Source: Bradyrhizobium algeriense (GTDB lineage Bacteria; Pseudomonadota; Alphaproteobacteria; Rhizobiales; Xanthobacteraceae). Taken from it: a stretch of 64,000 nt of DNA. This document shows, piece after piece, positions 33,517 to 42,391 of the stretch. Where the stretch lies: NCBI RefSeq assembly GCF_003062295.1, contig NZ_PYCN01000003.1:434001-498000 (forward strand). Reading direction: 5' to 3'. Under the pieces are notes generated by a model. The model was not told where the DNA came from. It did not search any database and saw only the letters and a list, made by a program, of their open reading frames with translations. The position numbers were made by a program, and so were the translations under genes. Positions within the stretch are counted from its first letter, which is position 1. Each line of letters opens with the position of its first letter.

Positions 33517-34971
33517 TCAGGCCTCGCCGCCGGCGAATATATCCTTCTTGATAACCGCGTGAACGCCCCAATTTCCATCAACCACCTGGGTGATGCCGAA
33601 GTCGACGCCAATTGTGATCAGAGAGATCGCCTCATCCTCGGTCAGCTTCTTCGTTGTCATCAGGAATTTGCGCATTTTCCGGAATGCATCGCGCAAAGCA
33701 AGGTCAACCGACGATTTCGAGTAAATGTCCGACTGTGCCTTGTCTCCTAATTCGGTAAGATAATTGGCGAAGCTGAAACCGTGCACCAGCCACTCGTCCT
33801 TGGTTTCCAGCATCGGGTAGTCCAGAGCTTCAAGAGCCGTACCGACGAGATCGTTTTTCTTGTGCAGGATGATCTGGAAGGTGCCGTTCAGCGAGCATTC
33901 GATTGCCGTACCGCACAGCTCGGAATCTCCCTGGGAAGCATGTGAATCCCCAACCGATAACAGGCCACCTTCGACAGCAACCGGATAATACATCGTGGCG
34001 CCCTTGCCTATCCGCCAGTTATCGATGTTGCCGCCGGTATAGCTCGGCGGAATCGAGTCGACGATATCAGCCTCCTTGGGCGCCAAGCCTATCACGCCGA
34101 AATGCGGGCGTATCGGAATGCGCACATTCTTCAAGATGCCATGGTTTTCCTTGATCGTAGAGTGATCGACTGGAACGCCAGGATAGTCGATGGTTTTGTG
34201 AACGACGCCGGAGGGATCCGTCTGCGGAGTCCATCGGAAATTATACACGGCTTTCGCCCAGTTGCGCTCGCCGGTGGCGTCGACTTCGTAGATCGTGACC
34301 ACTTCGCGCGGCTTTGGCTCGGTGAGCAGATCCTTGTAGTGAAAGCCCCACCATGCGGCCGCGTTGCTGCCGAAAGCCTTTCCGGGATATTGCGGATTGG
34401 CGCAAGGCCGCGGCGCGACGTCGATAATGCGCAACTCGATCACATCCCCCTCCTGGGCGCCGCGTACGTAGACCGGACCGGTGCAGATGTGCACGCCAAG
34501 GCCCTCGCCTGCGCCACGCCCGAACAGCGAGGCATCCATCGGTCCTGCGCCGCGTCGGTTTACGCCCTTCTTCTCCTTGGTCCACAGGAACACGCTTTCG
34601 GCGCCGGGATCGCCCTTCACCATGCGCTCGGCGTCGTCGTTGGCATGGTGGGTTAATGCTTCAATGGTAATGAAGTCGCCGGAATCAATCTCGACCTGCG
34701 GTTTCAACTTCTTGCTGAAATAGCCCCAATGCACCGTGTCGGCATTCGCCGGCAAATGGTGATAGGACCGCTTGGTTTGTTGGTTCCGCTCGGCGGCAGC
34801 CGCCATCTGCGGCGTCACCAGAGAAATGCCGCCCGCGGTCATCGCCGCCGCGCCTCCGGCCGCGGCGAAGCTGGACCTCAAGAACGACCGGCGTTCCCGA
34901 TCGAGCGTTTCCTTGAACTTGCGGTGATGCAATTCGAATTCCGGACAGTTCTTGTCGTCACCCGCACACAT
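33517..34971 (-). CDS. Acetamidase/formamidase family protein, Tat-exported
   Basis: A 484-residue member of the FmdA/AmdA family, which hydrolyses small amides to acid and ammonia. The ATG at 34971 has AGGAGAGATCCG upstream. A twin-arginine signal (RERRSFLRSSFAAAGG, then AAAMTAGGISLVTP) predicts export, which is unusual because most formamidases are cytoplasmic. Family motifs include DTVHWGYFSKKLKPQVEIDS with GD.ITIE, RPHFGVIGLAP, and GGLLSVGDSHASQGDSELCG with the metal-binding DxH. The closest regulator is the LysR gene about 490 bases upstream on the same strand. Confidence 0.85.
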   Translation of the reverse strand: MCAGDDKNCPEFELHHRKFKETLDRERRSFLRSSFAAAGGAAAMTAGGISLVTPQMAAAAERNQQTKRSYHHLPANADTVHWGYFSKKLKPQVEIDSGDFITIEALTHHANDDAERMVKGDPGAESVFLWTKEKKGVNRRGAGPMDASLFGRGAGEGLGVHICTGPVYVRGAQEGDVIELRIIDVAPRPCANPQYPGKAFGSNAAAWWGFHYKDLLTEPKPREVVTIYEVDATGERNWAKAVYNFRWTPQTDPSGVVHKTIDYPGVPVDHSTIKENHGILKNVRIPIRPHFGVIGLAPKEADIVDSIPPSYTGGNIDNWRIGKGATMYYPVAVEGGLLSVGDSHASQGDSELCGTAIECSLNGTFQIILHKKNDLVGTALEALDYPMLETKDEWLVHGFSFANYLTELGDKAQSDIYSKSSVDLALRDAFRKMRKFLMTTKKLTEDEAISLITIGVDFGITQVVDGNWGVHAVIKKDIFAGGEA

Positions 34972-35203
34972 CGGATCTCTCCTGGTTTGAACATGCATTT
35001 TACGCGCGCCTTCAATCCCATCGCAGTTCATCGGGACAGTCAAACTTGTGCGTCATGTCGGTTCGACTGCTGCACCGCGAATGCCGCGTCGCTGCCTGGC
35101 AAAGCCGAGGGATATATAGACGCTCGCCTATTGCTTAAGCATTGCGTGCTCAAACTTTGAGAAACGTGGACACGGCTTGAGCGCCGAGGGTGTCCACCAT
35201 TGC

Positions 35204-35330
35204 CACGCAATAAATTCTTGGCGCTGGTAGCTGCTCCTCGATGGCCATATCGAGCAAATGGCGCAAGCAGTCGCCGAAGGCACACGCAGCGCTGGTGCGC
35301 AGGTCGACATATCGAAGGCCGACGTGGCGA
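35204..35330 (+). pseudogene. WrbA/flavodoxin-like quinone reductase fragment
   Basis: The plus strand reads GHIEQMAQAVAEGTRSAGAQ, then VDISKADVASC, matching the first loop and helix of WrbA-type NAD(P)H:quinone oxidoreductases. The preceding strand (KFLALVAAP) is in a different frame, and a stop codon interrupts, so the fragment is frameshifted and cut after about 40 residues. It lies in the gap between the acetamidase and LysR genes. Confidence 0.5.
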
Positions 35331-35462
35331 GTTGCGCATCACCGATCCCGTTTGGTCTGACTACCGCCCTCACCGGCAATCCAGCGGCATGGTTCGGGAA
35401 ACGCCTCAATAGAACGTGACGGTCGTGATGAAGATGGATCGCGCCGCCGAGCGGCCGCGCCT

Positions 35463-36383
35463 TCAATCGAAATGAACCGGATCGGGTCCGGGATAAGCGA
35501 GAGCGACGAACTCGCAGAAAGCGCGGGCAGCAGGGGAAAGCCTGGCTTTGCTCTTCCAGGCAAGGCCCACGTCCATGGTGTGAACCTCGTCATCCAGCGT
35601 TTTGAGATCGATCCGATGTCCTTCGAGAGACCACGGCCGATAGACCATATCGGACAGAATGGTGATGCCCATGCCGGTAGCCACCATGCTGCGAACGGCT
35701 TCAACCGACAGTGTACGGAAGATGATGTTGGGGACATGCGGCGTACGTTGCCAGTAGCGCATGGCAGAGCGTTCGGCCTCGTCAACGGTCAGCATCAGAA
35801 ATGGCTCGCTGGCAAGATCGGCCAATCGAACGCTGGCCTTGTGCAATAGCGGGTGATTTGCACAGGTCCACAGGCGACGCTGCGAACGTAACAAGAGACG
35901 CGAGCGGATGGAGCCTCGATCGTGCAGGTTGGAGACGAGCATGACAGCGACGTCGACGCTGCCGCTCACGAGGCTTTGTTCGATAGCATCTCGCTGGTAT
36001 TCGTGGAGTCGCACCGTGATGCCCGGAAAGGCCCGCCAGAAGCGCGACAGAAGAGGCGGCAAGAAATAGCCGGCTACCGTGTAGCTGACAGCTACGTCGA
36101 CGGTGCCATCGACCTGGGTTCCCCAGCGATGTGGGCCGCGCGTCGCATCTGCGATGCTGGCCTCGATGGCGCGGGCTCGCTGCAAGAATTGCTGGCCGTC
36201 GAATGTGAGGGTGACGCCGTTCGAGTGGCGGTCGAACAGTTTTCGTCCGAGTTCGGCTTCAAGGGCCTTGATCGACGCGGTAACGGCCGATTGCGTCACG
36301 TTAAGACCGGCCGCAGCCGCCGAAACACGTCCGATTTCGGCTGTGGCGATGAAGTGGCGCACCTGACGAAAAGTCAGAGCCAT
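35463..36383 (-). CDS. LysR-family transcriptional regulator
   Basis: A 306-residue LysR-type regulator. The N-terminal helix-turn-helix is FRQVRHFIATAEIGRVSAAA, then LNVTQSAVTASIKALEAELG and LFDRHSNGVTLT. The effector domain (from about residue 90) resembles the subgroup with VDVAVSYTVAGYFLPPLLSR. It is divergent from the downstream Liv transporter/pxp operon with a 104-base intergenic space, so control of that operon is the likely role. The acetamidase is a second possible target. Confidence 0.9.
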   Translation of the reverse strand: MALTFRQVRHFIATAEIGRVSAAAAGLNVTQSAVTASIKALEAELGRKLFDRHSNGVTLTFDGQQFLQRARAIEASIADATRGPHRWGTQVDGTVDVAVSYTVAGYFLPPLLSRFWRAFPGITVRLHEYQRDAIEQSLVSGSVDVAVMLVSNLHDRGSIRSRLLLRSQRRLWTCANHPLLHKASVRLADLASEPFLMLTVDEAERSAMRYWQRTPHVPNIIFRTLSVEAVRSMVATGMGITILSDMVYRPWSLEGHRIDLKTLDDEVHTMDVGLAWKSKARLSPAARAFCEFVALAYPGPDPVHFD

Positions 36384-36487
36384 AAAAAATTCCGATATCA
36401 GCGAACGTTTTTTCGAATTTTACAATTGCTTGCTGCAACACAAAAATCAAGCGCTTCCCACTCGTTGGCGTTTGAAGAGGCGTTTAG
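36384..36487. promoter_or_regulatory. Divergent promoter region of lysR and the livG-pxp operon
   Basis: A 104-base AT-rich spacer separates two divergent starts. It contains an imperfect palindrome with GAACGTTTTTTCGAATTTT, a plausible LysR-binding stretch, and AAGAGGCGTTTAG before the livG start. No exact box can be assigned. Confidence 0.4.
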
Positions 36488-37264
36488 ATGACTTCCGCTG
36501 ACCTCGACTTGACCGCGCGCGATGTCAGCGTCCGGTTCGAGGGCTTGAAAGCCTTGTCCGGGGTTACGCTGGCGGTGCCGCGGGGACGCATCACCGGACT
36601 GATCGGACCCAACGGCGCCGGAAAAACCACACTCATCAATGTCTTGACTGGATTTCAGCGCGTTGGTGCAGGGACCGTGGAGATGGAGGGTGAACCGGTC
36701 AACGGCATCGCGGCTCACAAGCTGCGACGCAAGGGCATGGCCCGCACGTTTCAATCGGGACGCCTGTTCCGCGACTTGCCGGTCGTGGACAACCTTGAGG
36801 TCACCGGTGTCGGCCTCGGCCAAACCCGGCGCGACGCGATCGCAGAAGCCGAGCGCGTGATGGATTGGCTGGGCATCTCACATCTGGCCAGTGCCATTGC
36901 CGGCGCCCTGCCCTACACCGACGAGCGGCGGGTCGCCATCGGCCGGGCTATCATGGGCAATCCACGCTATCTATTGCTCGACGAGCCTGCCGCAGGCATG
37001 TCCGAGCACGAAAGCCACGATCTGGCGGCCATCATCAAACGGATCGCTGGAGAACTCGGATCCGGCGTGCTGCTGATCGAGCACAATATCGGCCTCGTTC
37101 TCGAACTGTGCGAACGCATCTACGTGCTCGACTCCGGCGAGATCATCGAGGTCGGTCCGCCGGACCAGATCCGCAACAGCGATGCGGTCCGGCACGCCTA
37201 TATGGGTACGCAGCGGGACGAAGTCATTCCCGCACCTGCGGCTGCCGTAGCGATCGCGTCATGA
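36488..37264 (+). CDS. livG: Branched-chain-type ABC transporter ATPase (LivG family)
   Basis: ATPase of 258 residues. Walker A is GPNGAGKTT and Walker B is YLLLDEPAAGMS, with LIEHNIGLV as H-loop. The region corresponding to the signature is LPYTDERRVAIGRAI, so LSGGQ is altered, as in the first LivG of the window. It opens a plus-strand operon: livG, livF, livH, livM, binding protein, pxpA, biotin carrier, biotin carboxylase, pxpB, pxpC. Its stop overlaps the livF start. Confidence 0.9.
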   Translation: MTSADLDLTARDVSVRFEGLKALSGVTLAVPRGRITGLIGPNGAGKTTLINVLTGFQRVGAGTVEMEGEPVNGIAAHKLRRKGMARTFQSGRLFRDLPVVDNLEVTGVGLGQTRRDAIAEAERVMDWLGISHLASAIAGALPYTDERRVAIGRAIMGNPRYLLLDEPAAGMSEHESHDLAAIIKRIAGELGSGVLLIEHNIGLVLELCERIYVLDSGEIIEVGPPDQIRNSDAVRHAYMGTQRDEVIPAPAAAVAIAS

Positions 37265-37983
37265 CATTGCTGGCCGTCGACGACATCACGGTGCGCTACG
37301 GCCGCTTGACGGCATTGCGCAGCATCACCCTGAAGATCGCCGAAGGTGAAATCCTGTTCGTAACCGGTCCCAATGGCGCCGGAAAGTCGACCTTGCTGAA
37401 TGCGATTGCCGGCGTCGTCCCGCTGGCCTCGGGTGCTATCACGTTGGATGGCGCGGAGGTGACAGGGGTCTCGCCAGAGTCGATCGCCCGACGGGGATTT
37501 TCGCTCGTGCCCGAAGGGCGCAACGTCTTTGGTGCGCTGACCATCGAGGAAAATTTGAAGGTCGGTGCCGGCATGCGGGCCGACCGGCACAAGATCGCCG
37601 ACGATCTTGAATCCGTCTATCGTGAGTTCCCGATGCTGGCCGAGCGTCGCCACAAAGCAGCCGGCATGCTTTCGGGTGGCCAACAGCAGATGCTCGTGAT
37701 CGGCCGGGCCCTGATGACCTCGCCCCGGCTCATGGCAATCGACGAGCCGTCGCTCGGACTTGCACCCAAGATCATCGATCAAGTGTACGAAATCCTGGCG
37801 CGACTGCGGGCGCAGCGCAAGCTGACATTGTTGATTGTCGAGCAAAGTTCAACGCGCGCCATGATGACCGGCGGACGAATGATCCTCATGCGCGGCGGAC
37901 GCATCGTGCTCGAGGGAAAAGCCGGCGATATGGTCAAGGACGAGCGCCTGAAGCAGGCCTATTTCGGCTTCGGAGACCATTGA
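37261..37983 (+). CDS. livF: Branched-chain-type ABC transporter ATPase (LivF family)
   Basis: ATPase of 240 residues with canonical motifs: Walker A GPNGAGKST, signature LSGGQQQMLVIGRAL, Walker B LMAIDEPSLGLAP. The ATG overlaps the livG stop (ATGA), which fixes this start within a longer open frame. Confidence 0.9.
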   Translation: MTLLAVDDITVRYGRLTALRSITLKIAEGEILFVTGPNGAGKSTLLNAIAGVVPLASGAITLDGAEVTGVSPESIARRGFSLVPEGRNVFGALTIEENLKVGAGMRADRHKIADDLESVYREFPMLAERRHKAAGMLSGGQQQMLVIGRALMTSPRLMAIDEPSLGLAPKIIDQVYEILARLRAQRKLTLLIVEQSSTRAMMTGGRMILMRGGRIVLEGKAGDMVKDERLKQAYFGFGDH

Positions 37984-37985
37984 GC

Positions 37986-38900
37986 ATGACGGCAGTCCTG
38001 CAAATCGTCTTCGACGCGCTGAGCCTGGGCAGCCTCTATGCCCTGGGCGCACTGGGTATCGCGCTGATCTTCGGCGTGATGCGGCTGGTAAACTTCGCCC
38101 ATGGCGATTTCATCGCCTTCTGCGTTTTCGCAATGCTGTGGCCGTCGATCAACGCGGCTGCCATTGTCTTCGCCGGCAACCTGCCATTCTACCTTCTGAT
38201 TCCGCTGCTGCTGCTTGTCGGGGCCGCGCTGTCGGTGCTGTCGGAGGTGATCGTTTTCCGCCGTTTCCGCAGCGCCAATCCGGCGACGATGATGATCGCG
38301 TCCTTCGCCCTCGGCTTCGTGATCCGGCATCTTCTGCTGATGCTTTATTCGAGCCGCCCGAAGTCGATCACGCTGTGGCCAAGTCTCGGATTGCCGGTCG
38401 AACTCCTGGGTGCCCGCATCCCGATGCTGCAAGTCGTCACGATCGTCATCACCTTGGCCGTCCTGGCCGTCCTTACGCTGTTCCTCAAACGCACGCGCTA
38501 TGGTTTGGAGATGCGTGCCGCCGCCGAGAACTTCACCATGGCCCGCATGCTGGGGGTGCGCGCCAACGGCGTCATTCTGCTGGCCTTTGCCATCAGCGGC
38601 ATGCTGGCGGCGGCAATCGGGTTGATCCTGGCGACCAACTCCGGGACGGCGGACATCGGAATGGGCGCCAATGTCATGCTGATCGCCTTCATCGCCACGG
38701 TAATCGGTGGCCTTGGCAGCGTGCCGGGAGCTGTTGCCGCCGGCTTCCTGATCGGCGGCGCCAGCGTCGTGTTTCAGGCAACGCTGCCACATGACGCCCG
38801 CGTGTTCCGCGACGCCTTTGTCTATGGAGCCGTAATCGTGGTGCTGCTGGTGCGCCCGCAGGGGCTGTTCGCACCCAAATCCGCCAAGCAGAGGGTCTGA
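37986..38900 (+). CDS. livH: Branched-chain-type ABC transporter permease (LivH family)
   Basis: Permease of 304 residues with about eight membrane segments. LivH features are LGSLYALGALGIALIFGVMR with LVNFAHGDFI, and VIGGLGSVPGAVAAGFLIGG near the end, which closes with VRPQGLFAPK. It starts two bases after the livF stop. Confidence 0.9.
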   Translation: MTAVLQIVFDALSLGSLYALGALGIALIFGVMRLVNFAHGDFIAFCVFAMLWPSINAAAIVFAGNLPFYLLIPLLLLVGAALSVLSEVIVFRRFRSANPATMMIASFALGFVIRHLLLMLYSSRPKSITLWPSLGLPVELLGARIPMLQVVTIVITLAVLAVLTLFLKRTRYGLEMRAAAENFTMARMLGVRANGVILLAFAISGMLAAAIGLILATNSGTADIGMGANVMLIAFIATVIGGLGSVPGAVAAGFLIGGASVVFQATLPHDARVFRDAFVYGAVIVVLLVRPQGLFAPKSAKQRV

Positions 38901-38903
38901 CAG

Positions 38904-39977
38904 ATGTCGCCGCGACCATCGGTCATTGTGAGAACGATTGTGACACCGGTGGTCCTGATCGTGATGCTGCTCGCCATTGCCGCCTTGACCTACCAATTCG
39001 GCAGCCGGGCCTTCAATCGCACCGTGGTCGAGATGCTCATCAACATCATGGTGGTCGTCGGCCTCTACATCTTCGTCGGCAATTCCGGCCTGTTGTCGTT
39101 CGGCCATATCAGCTTCATGTGCCTCGGCGCCTATATGACCGCCTGGCTGACTATCCCGCCGGTCATGAAGTCGATCACGCTCAAAGGGCTGCCCACATGG
39201 CTCCTGCATACGCAGTTGCCGATGTGGATCGCCACGCCGATCTCGGGCGTGTTCGCGGCCCTGTTCGCGCTTGTCGTCGGGCGCGTCGTCATGCGGTTGT
39301 CGGGGATCGCCGCCTCGATCGCCACCTTCGGGCTTCTTGGCGTCGTCAACAACGTCTATTCGAACTGGGACTCCGTGACAGGCGGTCAGGGCTCTATCGT
39401 GGGTACGCCGGCCACCATGAACGTCTGGATCGGATGTCTGGGCGCCGCGGTCGCGATCGCGATCGCCTATCTCTACTCAATTTCCCGCTCTGGCTTGGCG
39501 CTTCGCGCCACCCGCGACGAGGCCGTGGCTGCCAGCGCTTCCGGAATCGATATCGTCCGCGAGCGACTGATCGCCTTTGTCGTTAGCGCCTTCGTCATAG
39601 GTCTCGCCGGCGCCTTCTACGCGCACTTCCTGAGCATCGTCAATCCGGGCTCGTTCTACCTGCGCACGACGTTCATCACCTTGTCGATGCTGGTGGTCGG
39701 AGGGATGTACAGCCTCAGCGGAGCCGTCGCCGGCGTCGTGGCGATTTCCGCACTGATCGAAATGTTTCGCAACCTGGAAAAGGGCGTCAGCCTCGGCGAT
39801 CTGACTATTGCACTTCCGAACGGAGTTCAGGAGATCGCCATCGGCATCATCACAATCGTCATCCTGATGTACTTGCCAACCGGGCTCACCGGCAACCGGG
39901 AGTTCTCCTGGCCACGATGGCTACTCGAGCGGCGGTTGCCGCGACCTGTGCAGACGGCTTTGAAGGAATTGAACTGA
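38904..39977 (+). CDS. livM: Branched-chain-type ABC transporter permease (LivM family)
   Basis: Permease of 357 residues with about ten membrane segments. LivM hallmarks are GNSGLLSFGHISFMCLGAYM and LSGIAASIATFGLL, followed by the loop SRSGLALRATRDEAVAASAS and GGMYSLSGAVAG. It follows livH by three bases. Confidence 0.9.
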   Translation: MSPRPSVIVRTIVTPVVLIVMLLAIAALTYQFGSRAFNRTVVEMLINIMVVVGLYIFVGNSGLLSFGHISFMCLGAYMTAWLTIPPVMKSITLKGLPTWLLHTQLPMWIATPISGVFAALFALVVGRVVMRLSGIAASIATFGLLGVVNNVYSNWDSVTGGQGSIVGTPATMNVWIGCLGAAVAIAIAYLYSISRSGLALRATRDEAVAASASGIDIVRERLIAFVVSAFVIGLAGAFYAHFLSIVNPGSFYLRTTFITLSMLVVGGMYSLSGAVAGVVAISALIEMFRNLEKGVSLGDLTIALPNGVQEIAIGIITIVILMYLPTGLTGNREFSWPRWLLERRLPRPVQTALKELN

Positions 39978-40008
39978 AGTCCGATCAACAAGACAGAGGA
40001 GTGGTTAA

Positions 40009-41196
40009 ATGTGTTTCACGAGAACACTGGGTACCTTGGCTGCGGCGACTGCACTGTGGTGTACGCCGGCCCTGGCAGCCAACGAGATCGTCGTCGGCTT
40101 CGCCACGGCAGCGTCTGGCTTTATGCAGGCCTATGACAAGCCGGCGCAGGACGCTGCGCTGATCCGCATCGACGAGATCAACAAGGCGGGCGGTCTGCTC
40201 GGCAAGAAGATCAAACCGGTGTTTGCGGACACCAAGACCGATCAGGCCGAGGGCGCCAAGGCGGGCCTCGCGGTGCTCGATCAAAACGCGGAACTAGTGA
40301 TCGTCTCCTGCGACTACGACTTCGGCGCGCCGGCCGCCCTGCAGGCACAGTCAGCCGGCAAGGTTTCGTTCTTCCTGTGCGCAGAGTCGATCAAGGCAGG
40401 CATTCCCGGCGTCGGCCCCTACTCGTTCTCCGCCTCGGTGCTGGCGGCCGTACAAGGCGCGACCATGGCCGAATGGGCCTACACGAAGAAGAATGCCCGC
40501 AGCTTCTACCGGCTGCTCGACAGTTGGACCGTCTATAACAAGGGCATCTGCGATGGCTTCGACTGGATGATGCCGCGTCTGAAGGATGCCGCGCTCGCCG
40601 GCAGCGACACGTTCAAGAACGATGATGCCTCGATCGCCTCTCAGATCACGCGCATCAAGGGCCTGCCGAAGGAACCCGACGCGATCATGCTCTGCACGAT
40701 GATGCCGGGGGCCGTTTCGGCCATCAAACAGATCCGCGCCGCCGGCATCAAGTCCATGATCCTCAATGGCTCAGGCGTGGATGGCAGCTATTGGCTGAAC
40801 GCCGTTCCCGACCTGTCGAACTTCTACGTACCGGTACAGGGCTCGATCTATGGCGACGATCCCAATCCGAAAGTTGCCGAGTTCAACAAGAAGTACAAGG
40901 AAGTCACTGGCGGTGACCCTTCCAGCCAGTACGTTTATCCGGGATACGTCCTGATCGACGTCTGGGCGAAGGCCGTCGAGCGCGCCAAGACGACAGAAGC
41001 CGCGGCCGTGGTAGCGGAGCTCGAGAAAATGAACAACGAGTCCACGCTGTTTGGGCCGCGCACCTTCAGCAAGAACCTCCATCATCAGAACCAGGGTCGG
41101 TACCTGATCGTCAACACCGAGGCGGGCAAGCCGAGCGTGATCGATCAGTGGACGATTTCGGAAAAGATTCCGGTCGACTATCTGGTGTCCAAGTAG
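40009..41196 (+). CDS. livK: Branched-chain-type ABC transporter substrate-binding protein
   Basis: Periplasmic binding protein of 395 residues with a signal peptide (LGTLAAATALWCTPALA, cut before ANE). The mature start IVVGFATAASGFMQAYDKPA and AALIRIDEINKAGGLLGKKI are typical of type I Liv-like receptors. AGAGGAGTGGTTAA precedes the ATG. The genes downstream act on lactams or amides, so the ligand could be 5-oxoproline or a related cyclic or amide compound. That is inference from gene order. Confidence 0.9.
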   Translation: MCFTRTLGTLAAATALWCTPALAANEIVVGFATAASGFMQAYDKPAQDAALIRIDEINKAGGLLGKKIKPVFADTKTDQAEGAKAGLAVLDQNAELVIVSCDYDFGAPAALQAQSAGKVSFFLCAESIKAGIPGVGPYSFSASVLAAVQGATMAEWAYTKKNARSFYRLLDSWTVYNKGICDGFDWMMPRLKDAALAGSDTFKNDDASIASQITRIKGLPKEPDAIMLCTMMPGAVSAIKQIRAAGIKSMILNGSGVDGSYWLNAVPDLSNFYVPVQGSIYGDDPNPKVAEFNKKYKEVTGGDPSSQYVYPGYVLIDVWAKAVERAKTTEAAAVVAELEKMNNESTLFGPRTFSKNLHHQNQGRYLIVNTEAGKPSVIDQWTISEKIPVDYLVSK

Positions 41197-41359
41197 GCCG
41201 GCAACGCGTCGCCACCGGTTGAGAGCGAGCGGCGCCTCCATCAGTCGATAGCCGTGAACCTGGCGCCTGTTGAAATCGGTAGGCGTCAAATTCAGCGGGT
41301 TTAGGTGTCGGTTTGCGAACGCGGCGCCGGAATGCAGCAGTTGGGAAGGAAATGAGAGA

Positions 41360-42088
41360 ATGGTTATCATTAATTGCGACATGGGCGAAGCCTTCGGCCT
41401 CTACAAGATGGGCGACGACCAAGCCCTGATGCCCCTTATCGACGTCGCCAACGTTGCCTGCGGGTTCCACGGCTCTGACTTCAATCACATGCGCCAGACG
41501 GTTCGCCTGGCCAAGGAGCATGGCGTCAAGGTTGGCGCACATCCGTCTCTGCCCGATTTGCAGGGGTTCGGACGCAGGGAGATGAAGATCGACCGCGAAG
41601 AACTGGCGAACTGCCTCCTCTACCAGATCGGTGCGCTCAAGGCATTCCTGGATGCCGAAGGCGTGGTCCTCAATCATATCAAGCCGCATGGCGCGTTATA
41701 TGGTATGGCCGCGCGCATGGAGGACATCGCCGAGGCTGTGGCCGACGCAGCTGATGTCTACAAGGTGCCGCTGTTGGGCATGAAGGGGACGCTGCACGAG
41801 AAGGTCTATCGGCGCCGCGGTCATAGCTTCGTCGCCGAATACTACGCCGATCTCGACTACAATGCCGAAGGTGGCCTCATCATCACGCGCGAACACGACG
41901 CCAAGGATCCAACCGAGGCGGCAGCGCGGTGCCTGCGAGCCTTGACCGAAGGCAAGACGCGTTCGGTGGCAGGAAACGACATCCCCGTCGGATCCGATGC
42001 CATCTGCGTCCACTCCGATACCCCCAATGCCGTCGCCATCGCCGAGGCCGTTCGCGATGCCGTCCGTCCCTATCTGACGGCGCACTAG
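41360..42088 (+). CDS. pxpA: 5-oxoprolinase subunit A (LamB/YcsF family)
   Basis: A 242-residue LamB/YcsF protein. It starts MVIINCDMGEAFGLYKMGDD; the family blocks are VANVACGFHGSDFNHMRQTV, GVKVGAHPSLPDLQGFGRRE and LNHIKPHGALYGMAA, with the conserved Asp/His cluster. PxpA works with PxpB and PxpC in ATP-dependent opening of 5-oxoproline to glutamate. Here a biotin carrier and a biotin carboxylase are inserted between pxpA and pxpBC, which hints at a biotin-dependent variant. AAGGAAATGAGAGA precedes the ATG. Confidence 0.88.
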   Translation: MVIINCDMGEAFGLYKMGDDQALMPLIDVANVACGFHGSDFNHMRQTVRLAKEHGVKVGAHPSLPDLQGFGRREMKIDREELANCLLYQIGALKAFLDAEGVVLNHIKPHGALYGMAARMEDIAEAVADAADVYKVPLLGMKGTLHEKVYRRRGHSFVAEYYADLDYNAEGGLIITREHDAKDPTEAAARCLRALTEGKTRSVAGNDIPVGSDAICVHSDTPNAVAIAEAVRDAVRPYLTAH

Positions 42089-42132
42089 TGCGAGGCGCAC
42101 CCTGGCCGAAACGATCCAACCACGAGGACCTC

Positions 42133-42375
42133 ATGACCATACAGCAAATCTTTTCGCCCCTCCCGGGCATATTCTACCGCAAGCCGGCGCCGGACCAGCC
42201 GGTCTACAAATCCGACGGCGACACGATCACGCAAGAGGACACGATCGGCCTCGTCGAAGTCATGAAGTCGTTCAACGAGGTGAAGGCGGGCGCAGCCGGA
42301 AAGATCATACGCTTCCTCACCGAGAATGAAGAGCCGGTCATGGCCGGTCAGCCGATCGCTGAGATAGAGGTTTGA
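42133..42375 (+). CDS. Biotin carboxyl carrier protein (short)
   Basis: An 80-residue biotinyl domain. The biotinylation site is VEVMKSFNEV, with the Met-Lys pair and Val/Ser replacing the usual Ala/Met of EAMKM. It begins with SPLPGIFYRKPAPDQPVYKS, like BCCP but without its N-terminal Pro/Ala linker. The carrier would shuttle carboxybiotin from the downstream biotin carboxylase to a carboxyltransferase; PxpB/PxpC are the only candidates nearby. I use no symbol because it is not the acetyl-CoA carboxylase carrier by context. Confidence 0.88.
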   Translation: MTIQQIFSPLPGIFYRKPAPDQPVYKSDGDTITQEDTIGLVEVMKSFNEVKAGAAGKIIRFLTENEEPVMAGQPIAEIEV

Positions 42376-42391
42376 GGCCTTCGAGCCATTC

